Assembly: GCA_017530465.1 (NCBI GenBank)
Contig: JAFXMJ010000293.1
Span: 1 to 5,892 of the forward strand
Length of the DNA stretch: 5,892 nt
Direction: 5' to 3'
From: Bacteroidales bacterium
GTDB lineage: Bacteria > Bacteroidota > Bacteroidia > Bacteroidales > UBA3824
Shown: piece by piece, positions 1 to 5,892 of the stretch
Layout of the letters: each line of letters begins with the position of its first letter
How positions within the stretch are numbered: the stretch's first letter is position 1
The notes under the pieces: model-generated
Seen by the model: only the letters and a program-made list of their open reading frames with translations
Database searches by the model: none
Told to the model about the DNA's origin: nothing
Position numbers and translations under genes: made by a program

Positions 1-123
1 ACGGCTGTGTGGGGGGTGCGTTATGATGAAACGCTTTCGGGGGGGCTTTTAGGTTGATACGGGGAGGGGGACTTGTTTTTATGCCGAACTTGCGTATTAT
101 AACGAAAGGGCGGATAGCAAAAT
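1..123. other. Left-edge G-rich non-coding stretch, no gene recognised
   Basis: No convincing coding sequence is visible. One plus-strand frame is open from the window edge to a stop at 55-57, but 18 codons are too few to call the end of a gene. The stretch carries uneven G runs on the plus strand (11-16, 39-45, 61-64 and 66-70). Their spacing (about 22, 15 and 1 bases) does not fit a compact G-quadruplex. No tRNA-like or other RNA fold was recognised. It probably lies between the GH43 gene and an unseen neighbour. Confidence 0.4.
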
Positions 124-159
124 AATCCCCGTTTCTTTTATATTTAAGAAGCGGGGATT
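124..159 (-). terminator. Probable intrinsic terminator of the GH43 gene
   Basis: Positions 124-137 and 146-159 form a 14-bp inverted repeat with an 8-base loop (138-145) and a core of four consecutive C-G pairs plus one G-C. The only imperfect pair is 132/151, which is a U-G wobble in plus-strand RNA and an A-C mismatch in minus-strand RNA. It lies about 26 bases beyond the GH43 stop. On the minus strand the stem is followed by a T-rich ATTATTTTG tract, which fits a terminator for that gene. It could also act for a plus-strand transcript entering from the left. Confidence 0.7.
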
Positions 160-185
160 GTCTTATGGGGTTAATAACGAAGAGG

Positions 186-1844
186 TTATTTTGTTGCGAA
201 CCTGATGGTCTCTAACGTGCAGATGGATTTTTCTTTGGTTGCCGAAGAGAACAACAGGTAGACGGCGTGCTTGCCGGTGAGATTGCTGATGCTGTCGAGT
301 TTGACGGGCTGCTCGGCGGAGGTCTGCGGCATATCGGGGGTTATCTTTAACGAGCCGACGCACTTGCCGCCTTGCTGTGTCCACGGACGGTCGAGATATA
401 TATCAATCTGTCCTTCGATGCCTTGCGGAATCATGCCGAGGAGGAGGTAGACATCTTGCTTGCCGTTGAGCCCGTTGAAATTGAAATACTTGTAACCAAC
501 GATAGAGCCGTCGGTATTGTTTACAACGGGGTTGATGTTGTTTTTGAGGGCGTAAGGCTCTTTTAGGTTTGACTCGGGCGTGGTGCCGTATGCTGCGGCT
601 ACGTATGAGCCGTAGAAGGTGTTGTTGGGCCATTCGTGTACGGCGGGCTTTGGTCCGGTGTACCAACAGCAGATGCCGGCAGGGTGTATGTCGAGCGGGT
701 TGAGGCCTTCGGTGCTGAAACCTTCTGACGTGTACTCGCCTTCGGAGATTGTAACCTTGCCGCCCTTGCCTTCCTCCACGTTTACGGTGATTGGGGCAAC
801 CATTGCCTGACGTGAAAATTCGTTCAAGCCATTCTGACGGTGGTAGAATACCCACCATTTGCCGTTGATTTCACAGATGGAGCCGTGTGTGTTGCCGTCG
901 GGAGTTGCGGATGGGATTACCTTGCCGTCGGGGTCTTTTTCGCGGGCGCGGCCGTCGATGATTGTTCCGCCGTAAGTCCACGGGCCTGTTGGGGTGTCGC
1001 TGTATGCGTAGGCGAGTGTGTAGTTGGAAGTGGGCAGTCCAAATTCGCCGTCCTTGGTGAAACGGCTGTAAATGAACACGTATTTGTCCTTGATTTTGCG
1101 GATGGATGAGGCTTCAAAGAAACGGAACTCGTTGTCGTCCTTGTCTTCGAAACCACCAATCATCCTGACGGTTACTTTTGTTCCTTTCTTGACTGTTGCC
1201 ATCGTTTCGGGGTCGAGTTCGGCAACGTGCGATGTGCCGAATCCCCAATAGCCGTACACCTTGCCGTCGTCGTCAACGAATACCGCCGGGTCGAATTTCA
1301 ATACGCCGTCCGTTGTGTCGGGGTTTGCCTTGCTCCAATTGATTACTTCAAAGGGGCCGTCGGGTCGGTTGCTCTTGGCTACCATACCGTTTCTGCCGCC
1401 CACTTGGTTGTTGGGGTAGAGATAGTATGTCTTTTTGCCGTCCTTGTCCACTTTGAGCGTAACGTCGGGCGCAAAGAGGACGTCGGCTTCTTTCTGCGGC
1501 TCGCCCTTGCCGTTTTTGTCAACTTTGAGGATTACGCCGTCCAGCCGCCAATGATTGAGGTCGTTGACGTCCGCCGACCAAACCACTTGGTCGCGTCCGC
1601 AGTAGTTTTTGACCTCGATGTCGTGCGAGCCATAGAGGTAAACGCGGAATTTGCCGGGGTTGTCGGGGTCTTCAAAAACGTAGGGTTCGCCGTCGGGAAT
1701 GTGGTCCCACAACGGGATGTAAGGGTTGCCAATGGTTGTGAGCGTGGTCTGCGGCGCATCGAAGGTTGGCATCTGTTCCTGACTGCCACACGCTGCGAGT
1801 AGCGCAACGCCACTTGCAGCAAGTAATAAAGTCTTGTCTTTCAT
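186..1844 (-). CDS. Glycoside hydrolase family 43 lipoprotein (beta-xylosidase/alpha-arabinofuranosidase type)
   Basis: This 552-residue protein probably cleaves xylose- or arabinose-containing plant polysaccharides or oligosaccharides while anchored to a membrane. Residues 1-18 are a lipoprotein signal peptide: Lys2 and Lys4, a hydrophobic core, and a lipobox ending LLAAC with the acylated Cys19. The GH43 five-bladed propeller spans roughly 38-375. It begins with an IPDGEP motif (D51 is the likely catalytic base), then VYLYGSHD (69-75), an APDV motif (125-128), FDPAVFVDDDG (D186 is the likely pKa-modulating Asp), FFEASSI (E244 is the likely acid) and GNTHGS (H320 is the likely conserved propeller-centre histidine). 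Residues of about 400-552 form a beta-rich tail resembling a CBM6-like carbohydrate-binding module. Family membership is firm; the exact substrate and subfamily are not readable. The start is fixed by the signal peptide and by a promoter about 37 bases upstream. No polysaccharide-utilisation partners (SusC/D) are in the window. Confidence 0.93.
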   Translation of the reverse strand: MKDKTLLLAASGVALLAACGSQEQMPTFDAPQTTLTTIGNPYIPLWDHIPDGEPYVFEDPDNPGKFRVYLYGSHDIEVKNYCGRDQVVWSADVNDLNHWRLDGVILKVDKNGKGEPQKEADVLFAPDVTLKVDKDGKKTYYLYPNNQVGGRNGMVAKSNRPDGPFEVINWSKANPDTTDGVLKFDPAVFVDDDGKVYGYWGFGTSHVAELDPETMATVKKGTKVTVRMIGGFEDKDDNEFRFFEASSIRKIKDKYVFIYSRFTKDGEFGLPTSNYTLAYAYSDTPTGPWTYGGTIIDGRAREKDPDGKVIPSATPDGNTHGSICEINGKWWVFYHRQNGLNEFSRQAMVAPITVNVEEGKGGKVTISEGEYTSEGFSTEGLNPLDIHPAGICCWYTGPKPAVHEWPNNTFYGSYVAAAYGTTPESNLKEPYALKNNINPVVNNTDGSIVGYKYFNFNGLNGKQDVYLLLGMIPQGIEGQIDIYLDRPWTQQGGKCVGSLKITPDMPQTSAEQPVKLDSISNLTGKHAVYLLFSSATKEKSICTLETIRFATK

Positions 1845-1880
1845 ACGAATTAGATGTTATATTATTTCTTGTATTGAGTG

Positions 1881-1888
1881 CAAAGTTA
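1881..1888 (-). promoter_or_regulatory. Bacteroidetes -7 promoter box of the GH43 gene
   Basis: Read on the minus strand the sequence is TAACTTTG, an exact match to the Bacteroidetes -7 consensus TAnnTTTG. It is 36 bases upstream of the GH43 start codon, giving a predicted leader of about 30 bases. No good TTTG -33 element is seen at the usual distance; that region is T/C-rich. The box lies between the stop of the upstream PD-(D/E)XK gene and the GH43 gene, so GH43 can be transcribed on its own. Confidence 0.65.
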
Positions 1889-1915
1889 GTATTTTTTGGG
1901 AAAAAAGCGGAAAAA

Positions 1916-3469
1916 TTATGCTTCCACCATCTTCCATTCTACAATGTTTCTTTTCTCCTCGTCGAAGCTCAGACCGAGTTTTATGACTTTTCTGCCGTCG
2001 TCCTTGTATGCCGTGGCGTAGTCTTTTTCCTCGATTTGGTCGAGGGCGGTTTCGGCTGAATGATTGTATTTCAGCTCGATGATGTAGATGGCTTTGGGCA
2101 TTTTGAGAATTAAGTCGCATTTGCCGAGGGCGGTTTCGGGCTGTGCGGTGATGTCGGCGCCAAAAGATGCCAAAACAGTGTAAAGCACTGCGTGATAATG
2201 CTTTTCGTTCTTATTGTTGAGCGAAAAGGGAAATCCCGCAAAAAATATTTTCAGTGCGTTGATGAATTTTTCAACATTGTCGTCGCGGCGAAAATCGATG
2301 TAGGCGCGGCTGAGAGGGTTGGACCTAACATTGCCGTAGCCGTATTTCAATAGCGAATGGGCAAAACCAACTCGTACTTCTTCGTTGGGGAAGCCGAGCG
2401 TAAAATCTTCATATTCAGGGTTGTAACTCTTTATTGTAAGGTAGCCGCTCTGATACAATATTGGCACAGGGTCGGTGATTTTTTCGACAGGAACGTCAAA
2501 ATCGGAGACACAATAACTCTTGTTTTCAAAATCAAACATATTCAGGTTGTATTTTGAAAGCATTTTCACCAAAAACGACGGTGTGCCGCTGTCAAACCAA
2601 TAATTATTCAACATTCCGTCCATCAGACAGTTGATAAGGCTGTATGGATTGTAGATGTCGGTCATTTTTATGGTAAAATGATAGCCGTCATATTTTTGGC
2701 GGATTGCTTCGATTGTTTGCTCGTAAGATTTTCCGAGCATTTGGGCAAGGTTTTCAATTTCAGGCCGCATTTGTGTAAGAACCTCGTCTTTCGTGAAGCC
2801 GCAAATACCCTCAAACCTCGGCAACATTGTGATTGTCTTCAAGTTGTTGAGTTTTGAGAAAATTGACATCTGAGAATATTTGGTAACGCCTGTGATGAAA
2901 ACAAATTTCAGGTCGGGGTCGCATTTTTTCAGTGGCGAATACACGTTTTGCATAATTGCACGGACTTCGGCTTGCTTCACCTCGTCGTCGATATGTGCCA
3001 ACATAGGCGCGTCGTATTCGTCTATCAATACCACAACATCTTGATTGGTAAGCTGTTTGGCTGTTCTTATCAAGCGTTCCAACCGGACGTTATAATCCTT
3101 GGATTTGTCGTCGGGACAGCCGTAAATTTTTTCGCAGTTCAGAAGACACTCGTTGATGGTGCTATAAATTGTATCAAATGTACTGAAATCTCCGCCCGAA
3201 AAGTCCAAATGAATTACGGGATATTTCACCCAATCCTTTTCAAGTTTTGAGATTTCAAGTCCCTCAAAAAGGTCTTTCCTTCCCTCAAAATATGATTTTA
3301 AAGTGCTGACAAGCACAGATTTACCGAACCTTCTCGGACGTGACAAGAAGTTGTATTTGGAGAACGAGACCAAATCATAGACATATTTGGTCTTGTCGAT
3401 GTAAAAGAGATTGTCCTTGCGGATATTCTCAAACGTCTGTATTCCAGATGGGTATCTGCGCTCTGCCAT
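1916..3469 (-). CDS. AAA-ATPase_like protein with C-terminal PD-(D/E)XK nuclease-like domain (PDDEXK_9)
   Basis: This 517-residue protein has the two-domain layout of a family abundant in Bacteroidetes, matching the Pfam AAA-ATPase_like and PDDEXK_9 families as I recognise them; its biological role is not settled. The N-terminal domain opens with RRYPSGIQTFENIR and YIDKT, followed by a Walker A-like RPRRFGKS (44-51), a Walker B VVVLIDEYDAP (146-155) and a sensor-like FITGVTK (191-197). The C-terminal domain has a PD-(D/E)XK core, with D452 in GKCDLIL and E466-x-K468 in IIELKYN, then the typical QIEEKDYATAY and DGRKVIKLGLSF. All expected active-site residues look intact and the length is normal. 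An upstream in-frame ATG at 3553 would add 28 residues, but the promoter at 3496-3527 lies inside that extension and the family begins at about MAERRYP, so I use 3469. There is no Shine-Dalgarno sequence. The middle of the gene is much more A/T-rich than its neighbours, which suggests a separate origin. A role in defence or in a mobile element is only an inference. Confidence 0.9.
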   Translation of the reverse strand: MAERRYPSGIQTFENIRKDNLFYIDKTKYVYDLVSFSKYNFLSRPRRFGKSVLVSTLKSYFEGRKDLFEGLEISKLEKDWVKYPVIHLDFSGGDFSTFDTIYSTINECLLNCEKIYGCPDDKSKDYNVRLERLIRTAKQLTNQDVVVLIDEYDAPMLAHIDDEVKQAEVRAIMQNVYSPLKKCDPDLKFVFITGVTKYSQMSIFSKLNNLKTITMLPRFEGICGFTKDEVLTQMRPEIENLAQMLGKSYEQTIEAIRQKYDGYHFTIKMTDIYNPYSLINCLMDGMLNNYWFDSGTPSFLVKMLSKYNLNMFDFENKSYCVSDFDVPVEKITDPVPILYQSGYLTIKSYNPEYEDFTLGFPNEEVRVGFAHSLLKYGYGNVRSNPLSRAYIDFRRDDNVEKFINALKIFFAGFPFSLNNKNEKHYHAVLYTVLASFGADITAQPETALGKCDLILKMPKAIYIIELKYNHSAETALDQIEEKDYATAYKDDGRKVIKLGLSFDEEKRNIVEWKMVEA

Positions 3470-3495
3470 AGTCGTAATGGTTATTAATTCAATGG

Positions 3496-3513
3496 CAAAT
3501 ATAAAAATATTTG
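3496..3513. repeat. Perfect 7-bp dyad over the -7 box (possible operator)
   Basis: CAAATAT (3496-3502) and ATATTTG (3507-3513) are perfect inverted repeats separated by four A bases. The left arm coincides with the -7 box of the minus-strand gene, where a bound repressor would block transcription. No regulator gene is visible in the window, and in such A/T-rich DNA a dyad of this size can arise by chance. Confidence 0.35.
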
Positions 3514-3527
3514 TCGGAAATTTCAAA
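3496..3527 (-). promoter_or_regulatory. Bacteroidetes promoter of the AAA/PD-(D/E)XK gene
   Basis: On the minus strand a TTTG (3524-3527) is followed after 20 bases by TATATTTG (3496-3503), an exact TAnnTTTG -7 box with good -33 spacing. Transcription should start near 3490, leaving a leader of about 20 bases before the ATG at 3467-3469. This argues against the longer start at 3553, which would lie upstream of the promoter. Confidence 0.75.
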
Positions 3528-3542
3528 TTTTTCTTTTGGCAT

Positions 3543-3550
3543 TTAGTTTG
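3543..3550 (+). promoter_or_regulatory. Possible -7 box for the TIR-like/STAND operon
   Basis: TTAGTTTG matches the TAnnTTTG consensus at all but one fixed position and lies 38 bases before the ATG at 3589. A TTTG at the usual -33 distance was not found; the nearest ones are at 3510-3513 (too far) and 3535-3538 (too close). The leader that follows is A-rich and lacks a Shine-Dalgarno sequence, as is normal in Bacteroidetes. A weak or regulated promoter would suit an immune operon, but the call is tentative. Confidence 0.35.
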
Positions 3551-3588
3551 CAATATGTCAACTGAAAACTACAAAAAATCAAACAAAA

Positions 3589-4458
3589 ATGTTTCTTAAC
3601 CTCTATAATCAGCAGATCAGAGTGTTTCTTGCCGATGCTACGGGTGATATGTCGGGCGTGAGGATGCGCCTCGAACGTGTCCTGCGCAAGGCAGGGATGG
3701 GCGTCGTGTCCCCTCCCGAGCACTGCACTGCAATGGAGGCGAGGACGCTCATCGGCACGTGCGATTGTTCGGTGCATTTGCTGGGTGGCGTCAACATTTT
3801 TGACGACAGCGACGAGGGCGTCAAATCTCAGGCGCAGATACAGTACCGCGCCGCCAAAAGTTTCCGTGACGACGATTTTAAGATGTTCTTGTGGAACCCA
3901 TCAGGCTCCATCGACGAGCATAATGCGTACATCACCGCGATTAGGCGCGATATAGTAGAAAACACAGTGTATTCGCAGGCGACGTCGCCGATAGTTTTTG
4001 TGGAAGATTTGAGGACGGTGATGTCCATCAACCCCAAGATGAACACTGACATTGGCTCTGCTGACATATTCTTCATCTACAACGACGCCGACCGCGACAC
4101 TGCTGGCGAGGTGCTCTCGATGTTGCAGGACATACAGCAAGTGACCTCGCTCGGCATCAATATGAGCAGCTCCACGAGTTACACCGACTACATCAATTCG
4201 CAGTTGCAGGCGAGCAAGATGGGCGTCATCTATTTCGATGCATCGATGGATTGGGCGATGCCGTTTGCGCGTCAGTTGTGGAAGGACAGCGGTGGCAAGT
4301 CGTCAAACGTGCCGCTTTTTGTAGCCGCCAATAGTTCCTACGCCACAGAGCAGGAGATGAAGGCGTTGAAAGGTTTTATGGATTACACATTGACCGAAAA
4401 ATCGCTTATACCGTTGGAAATCAAGGTCTATTTTGACAAAAAGATACTTAAAAAATGA
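3589..4458 (+). CDS. Double TIR-like domain protein, partner of the downstream STAND NTPase
   Basis: This 289-residue soluble protein has two TIR-like domains and no signal peptide or membrane segment. Domain 1 (about 9-145) starts with IRVFLADATGDMSGVR, has a CDCSVHLLG strand (58-66) and a QIQYRAAK helix (83-90) followed by FLWNPSG (100-106). This matches a TIR-like family whose usual form reads roughly YLAETTSDL, CDLSIHLIG, ELQNELA and IWLP. Domain 2 (about 155-285) starts with ADIFFIYNDADRD (158-170) and includes GVIYFDASMDW (212-222). The glutamate that serves as the NAD-cleaving catalytic residue in active TIR domains is not evident in either domain: the matching helices read QIQYRAAK and PFARQLWK. 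The protein may therefore be a sensor or adaptor rather than an enzyme. Its stop overlaps the start of the next gene, so the two are almost certainly co-transcribed and translationally coupled. The start at 3589 is favoured because domain 1 begins at residue 10. Alternative family names such as DUF4062-like are possible. Confidence 0.82.
   Translation: MFLNLYNQQIRVFLADATGDMSGVRMRLERVLRKAGMGVVSPPEHCTAMEARTLIGTCDCSVHLLGGVNIFDDSDEGVKSQAQIQYRAAKSFRDDDFKMFLWNPSGSIDEHNAYITAIRRDIVENTVYSQATSPIVFVEDLRTVMSINPKMNTDIGSADIFFIYNDADRDTAGEVLSMLQDIQQVTSLGINMSSSTSYTDYINSQLQASKMGVIYFDASMDWAMPFARQLWKDSGGKSSNVPLFVAANSSYATEQEMKALKGFMDYTLTEKSLIPLEIKVYFDKKILKK
4455..4458 (+). other. ATGA stop/start overlap coupling the TIR-like and STAND genes
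   Basis: The ATG of the STAND gene (4455-4457) overlaps the TGA stop of the TIR-like gene (4456-4458) in a different frame. This is the usual sign of translational coupling and of products made in fixed proportion, and it confirms both gene boundaries. Confidence 0.9.
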
Positions 4459-5892
4459 AGCGTATCTGTCCATATCCGGGGCTTAGGCCATTTACAGAGG
4501 AAGAGTCAATCTTCTTCAAGGGGCGCGATCAGCACATCAGGCAGATTGTGCGACTCTTGGAGAAAAACAAGATGGCCTTCATCACTGGCGCATCCGGCGA
4601 CGGAAAGTCGTCGATGGTGTATGCCGGTGTGATTCCGTATATTAGGGCTGGTTTCTTCAAGGCAAGGTTCAATGGTTGGTTGATTGTTGATTTCAAGCCG
4701 CAAAAAAATCCTTTGAAGTCGTTGTCCGACGCTTTTGCACACGAACTCGACATCGACCCTTCCAAATGCGAATCGGAACTTTACAACGGATTCTCCTCGC
4801 TCGTGGACTTGTACCTCGAGTCGGGTTATTGCGTTGAAAACGACGGGCGCGACATCTCCAACCGTGGCAAGAGCCTCTTGATTGTCGCCGACCAGTTTGA
4901 GGAAGTGTTCACCAACATCGACAATTTTGAGCAGGGACGGCCCTCCGATGAGGCATACACCGCCGTCAACCTTTTGCTCGAAACCATCCGCATATCCATC
5001 ACCGAAAATCTGCCCATCTTCGTGATTTTCACGATGAGGAGCGATTTCATTTCGCAGTGCACATTCTTCAAAAACCTGCCCGAGTACATTGCGTATTCGC
5101 AGTTTTTTGTACCGCAATTGAAACGCACCGAAATCCGTCAGGTCATCGAGGAGCCGGCACTGATGGCGGGCGGCAAAGTTGCGCCGAGGCTTACGGAGGT
5201 CATTATCAACAACCTTAATTCCGGCTTCGACCAGCTTCCCGTGTTGCAGCACGCGCTCAACATTCTGTGGCGTATTGCCGACAATGGCGAAACTGAAATC
5301 GACTTGATACACTTGGCGAAAATTGCGGGCATTTCAAGTGATTCTTTAAGCATTGACGAGAAGGGCGAGTTTGACCGTTGGTTCAACAATTTGCCTGATT
5401 ATCAGAAAAAATATTACGAAAAGCCCGACCTCAACAACGTCCTCAATACGCACGCGGGCATCCTGTACGAATCCGCCTACGACTATTTTATGCAGAATGC
5501 TGATTGGGCGGAGAAGTCAATCACGCCGGAGGAGAGCAAGGAGATTATTGAGACCACGTTCAAGAGTCTTACAAAAATTGACAACAATCGCCCCGTCCGC
5601 AACCGCTGCACCCTCAGCGAGATTACGGGCATTATCAACAAGGAGCATATCACTAATGCCACAGTCTGCGGCGTCATCAACATATTCCGCACCCCTGAAA
5701 ATGCGCTTGTGAAGCCGTTTTCTGTAAGTGGCGACGCCGAGACCGAATATCTCTCCGGCGACACTGTTTTGGATGTCACGCACGAGGCACTCATCCGAAA
5801 TTGGAAACTCCTCTCCGAATGGGACGTGGAGGAAGCCACTGATATGAAAGATTTTCACGACCTCAATACACAGATGCAATTGTGGATTAAGT
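4455..5892 (+). CDS. nSTAND1-type STAND NTPase, 5' part (runs off right edge)
   Basis: The frame stays open from 4455 to the window end (479 codons), so the C-terminus is missing. The protein is a signal-transducing NTPase of the novel-STAND 1 type, which typically stays inactive until a trigger binds a C-terminal sensor and then assembles or activates an effector. The sequence shows the diagnostic PYPGLRPF entry (6-13), FFKGRDQHI (20-28), Walker A GASGDGKS (45-52), Walker B LLIVADQFEE (141-150; D146, E149, E150), an arginine-bearing TMRSDF (193-198), the LPVLQHAL helix (261-268, with the STAND proline) and VTHEALIRNW (441-450) in the winged-helix part. All NTP-handling motifs look intact. 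There is no effector domain before the NTPase, since PYPGLRPF begins at residue 6; the partner TIR-like protein is encoded just upstream. Family members often continue into WD40, TPR or other repeats, but which one follows here is unseen. Assignment to nSTAND1 is confident; an antiphage role is inferred. Confidence 0.9.
   Translation, partial: MKRICPYPGLRPFTEEESIFFKGRDQHIRQIVRLLEKNKMAFITGASGDGKSSMVYAGVIPYIRAGFFKARFNGWLIVDFKPQKNPLKSLSDAFAHELDIDPSKCESELYNGFSSLVDLYLESGYCVENDGRDISNRGKSLLIVADQFEEVFTNIDNFEQGRPSDEAYTAVNLLLETIRISITENLPIFVIFTMRSDFISQCTFFKNLPEYIAYSQFFVPQLKRTEIRQVIEEPALMAGGKVAPRLTEVIINNLNSGFDQLPVLQHALNILWRIADNGETEIDLIHLAKIAGISSDSLSIDEKGEFDRWFNNLPDYQKKYYEKPDLNNVLNTHAGILYESAYDYFMQNADWAEKSITPEESKEIIETTFKSLTKIDNNRPVRNRCTLSEITGIINKEHITNATVCGVINIFRTPENALVKPFSVSGDAETEYLSGDTVLDVTHEALIRNWKLLSEWDVEEATDMKDFHDLNTQMQLWIK

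Noticed and set aside
1..57. Plus-strand frame open from the window edge to a TGA, possibly the end of an upstream gene.
   Set aside because: Eighteen codons with no recognisable motif cannot be distinguished from chance.
11..70. Several runs of 4-7 G bases suggesting a G-quadruplex.
   Set aside because: Loops of about 22 and 15 bases are too long for a standard quadruplex and no gene start lies next to it.
1227..1802. A 191-codon plus-strand open frame opposite the GH43 gene.
   Set aside because: It is antisense to well-conserved GH43 motifs, has no recognisable domain and no promoter, so it is a shadow frame.
1892..1906. T6-GGG-A6 inverted repeat between the PD-(D/E)XK and GH43 genes, as a terminator.
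   Set aside because: The stem has only A-T pairs with a three-base loop, too weak for a terminator; it is ordinary A/T-rich spacer.
4506..5312. A 268-codon open frame on the minus strand opposite the STAND gene.
   Set aside because: It lies wholly inside the strongly supported nSTAND1 frame, shows no family motif and is best explained as a by-product of codon bias in G/C-rich coding DNA.
1..5892. CRISPR array, tRNA, rRNA, insertion sequence or attachment site.
   Set aside because: No regularly spaced repeats, RNA gene folds, transposase or integrase motifs, or flanking direct repeats were seen on either strand.

Overview
The window looks like a chromosomal segment of a Bacteroidetes bacterium, probably a gut or oral Bacteroidales. 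Three things point there: promoters of the TAnnTTTG type in front of two genes, A/T-rich leaders without Shine-Dalgarno sequences, and the gene content (a GH43 lipoprotein and an AAA-ATPase_like/PD-(D/E)XK gene of a kind very common in Bacteroides and Prevotella). Genus and species cannot be told from the sequence.

Layout. Positions 1-185 hold no convincing gene, only G-rich DNA and a hairpin at 124-159 that fits a terminator for the gene beside it. Positions 186-1844 (minus) encode a secreted lipoprotein glycoside hydrolase of family 43 with a probable carbohydrate-binding C-terminus and its own promoter. Positions 1916-3469 (minus) encode a 517-residue AAA-ATPase_like protein with a C-terminal PD-(D/E)XK nuclease-like domain; a promoter just upstream decides its start. 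Positions 3470-3588 are a divergent intergenic region. Positions 3589-4458 (plus) encode a 289-residue protein with two TIR-like domains. Its stop codon overlaps the start (ATGA) of a large nSTAND1-type NTPase gene at 4455, which runs off the right edge with at least 479 codons read.

How the genes fit together. The two plus-strand genes form a tightly coupled pair in which the NTPase has no effector domain of its own at its N-terminus and the TIR-like protein is the separate partner. This split arrangement resembles STAND-based immune or biological-conflict systems and is the main item of interest. The PD-(D/E)XK gene shares the divergent promoter region and is visibly richer in A/T, so it may be part of the same accessory island or a separate insertion. 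The GH43 gene is ordinary polysaccharide-degradation cargo with no evident functional link to the others.
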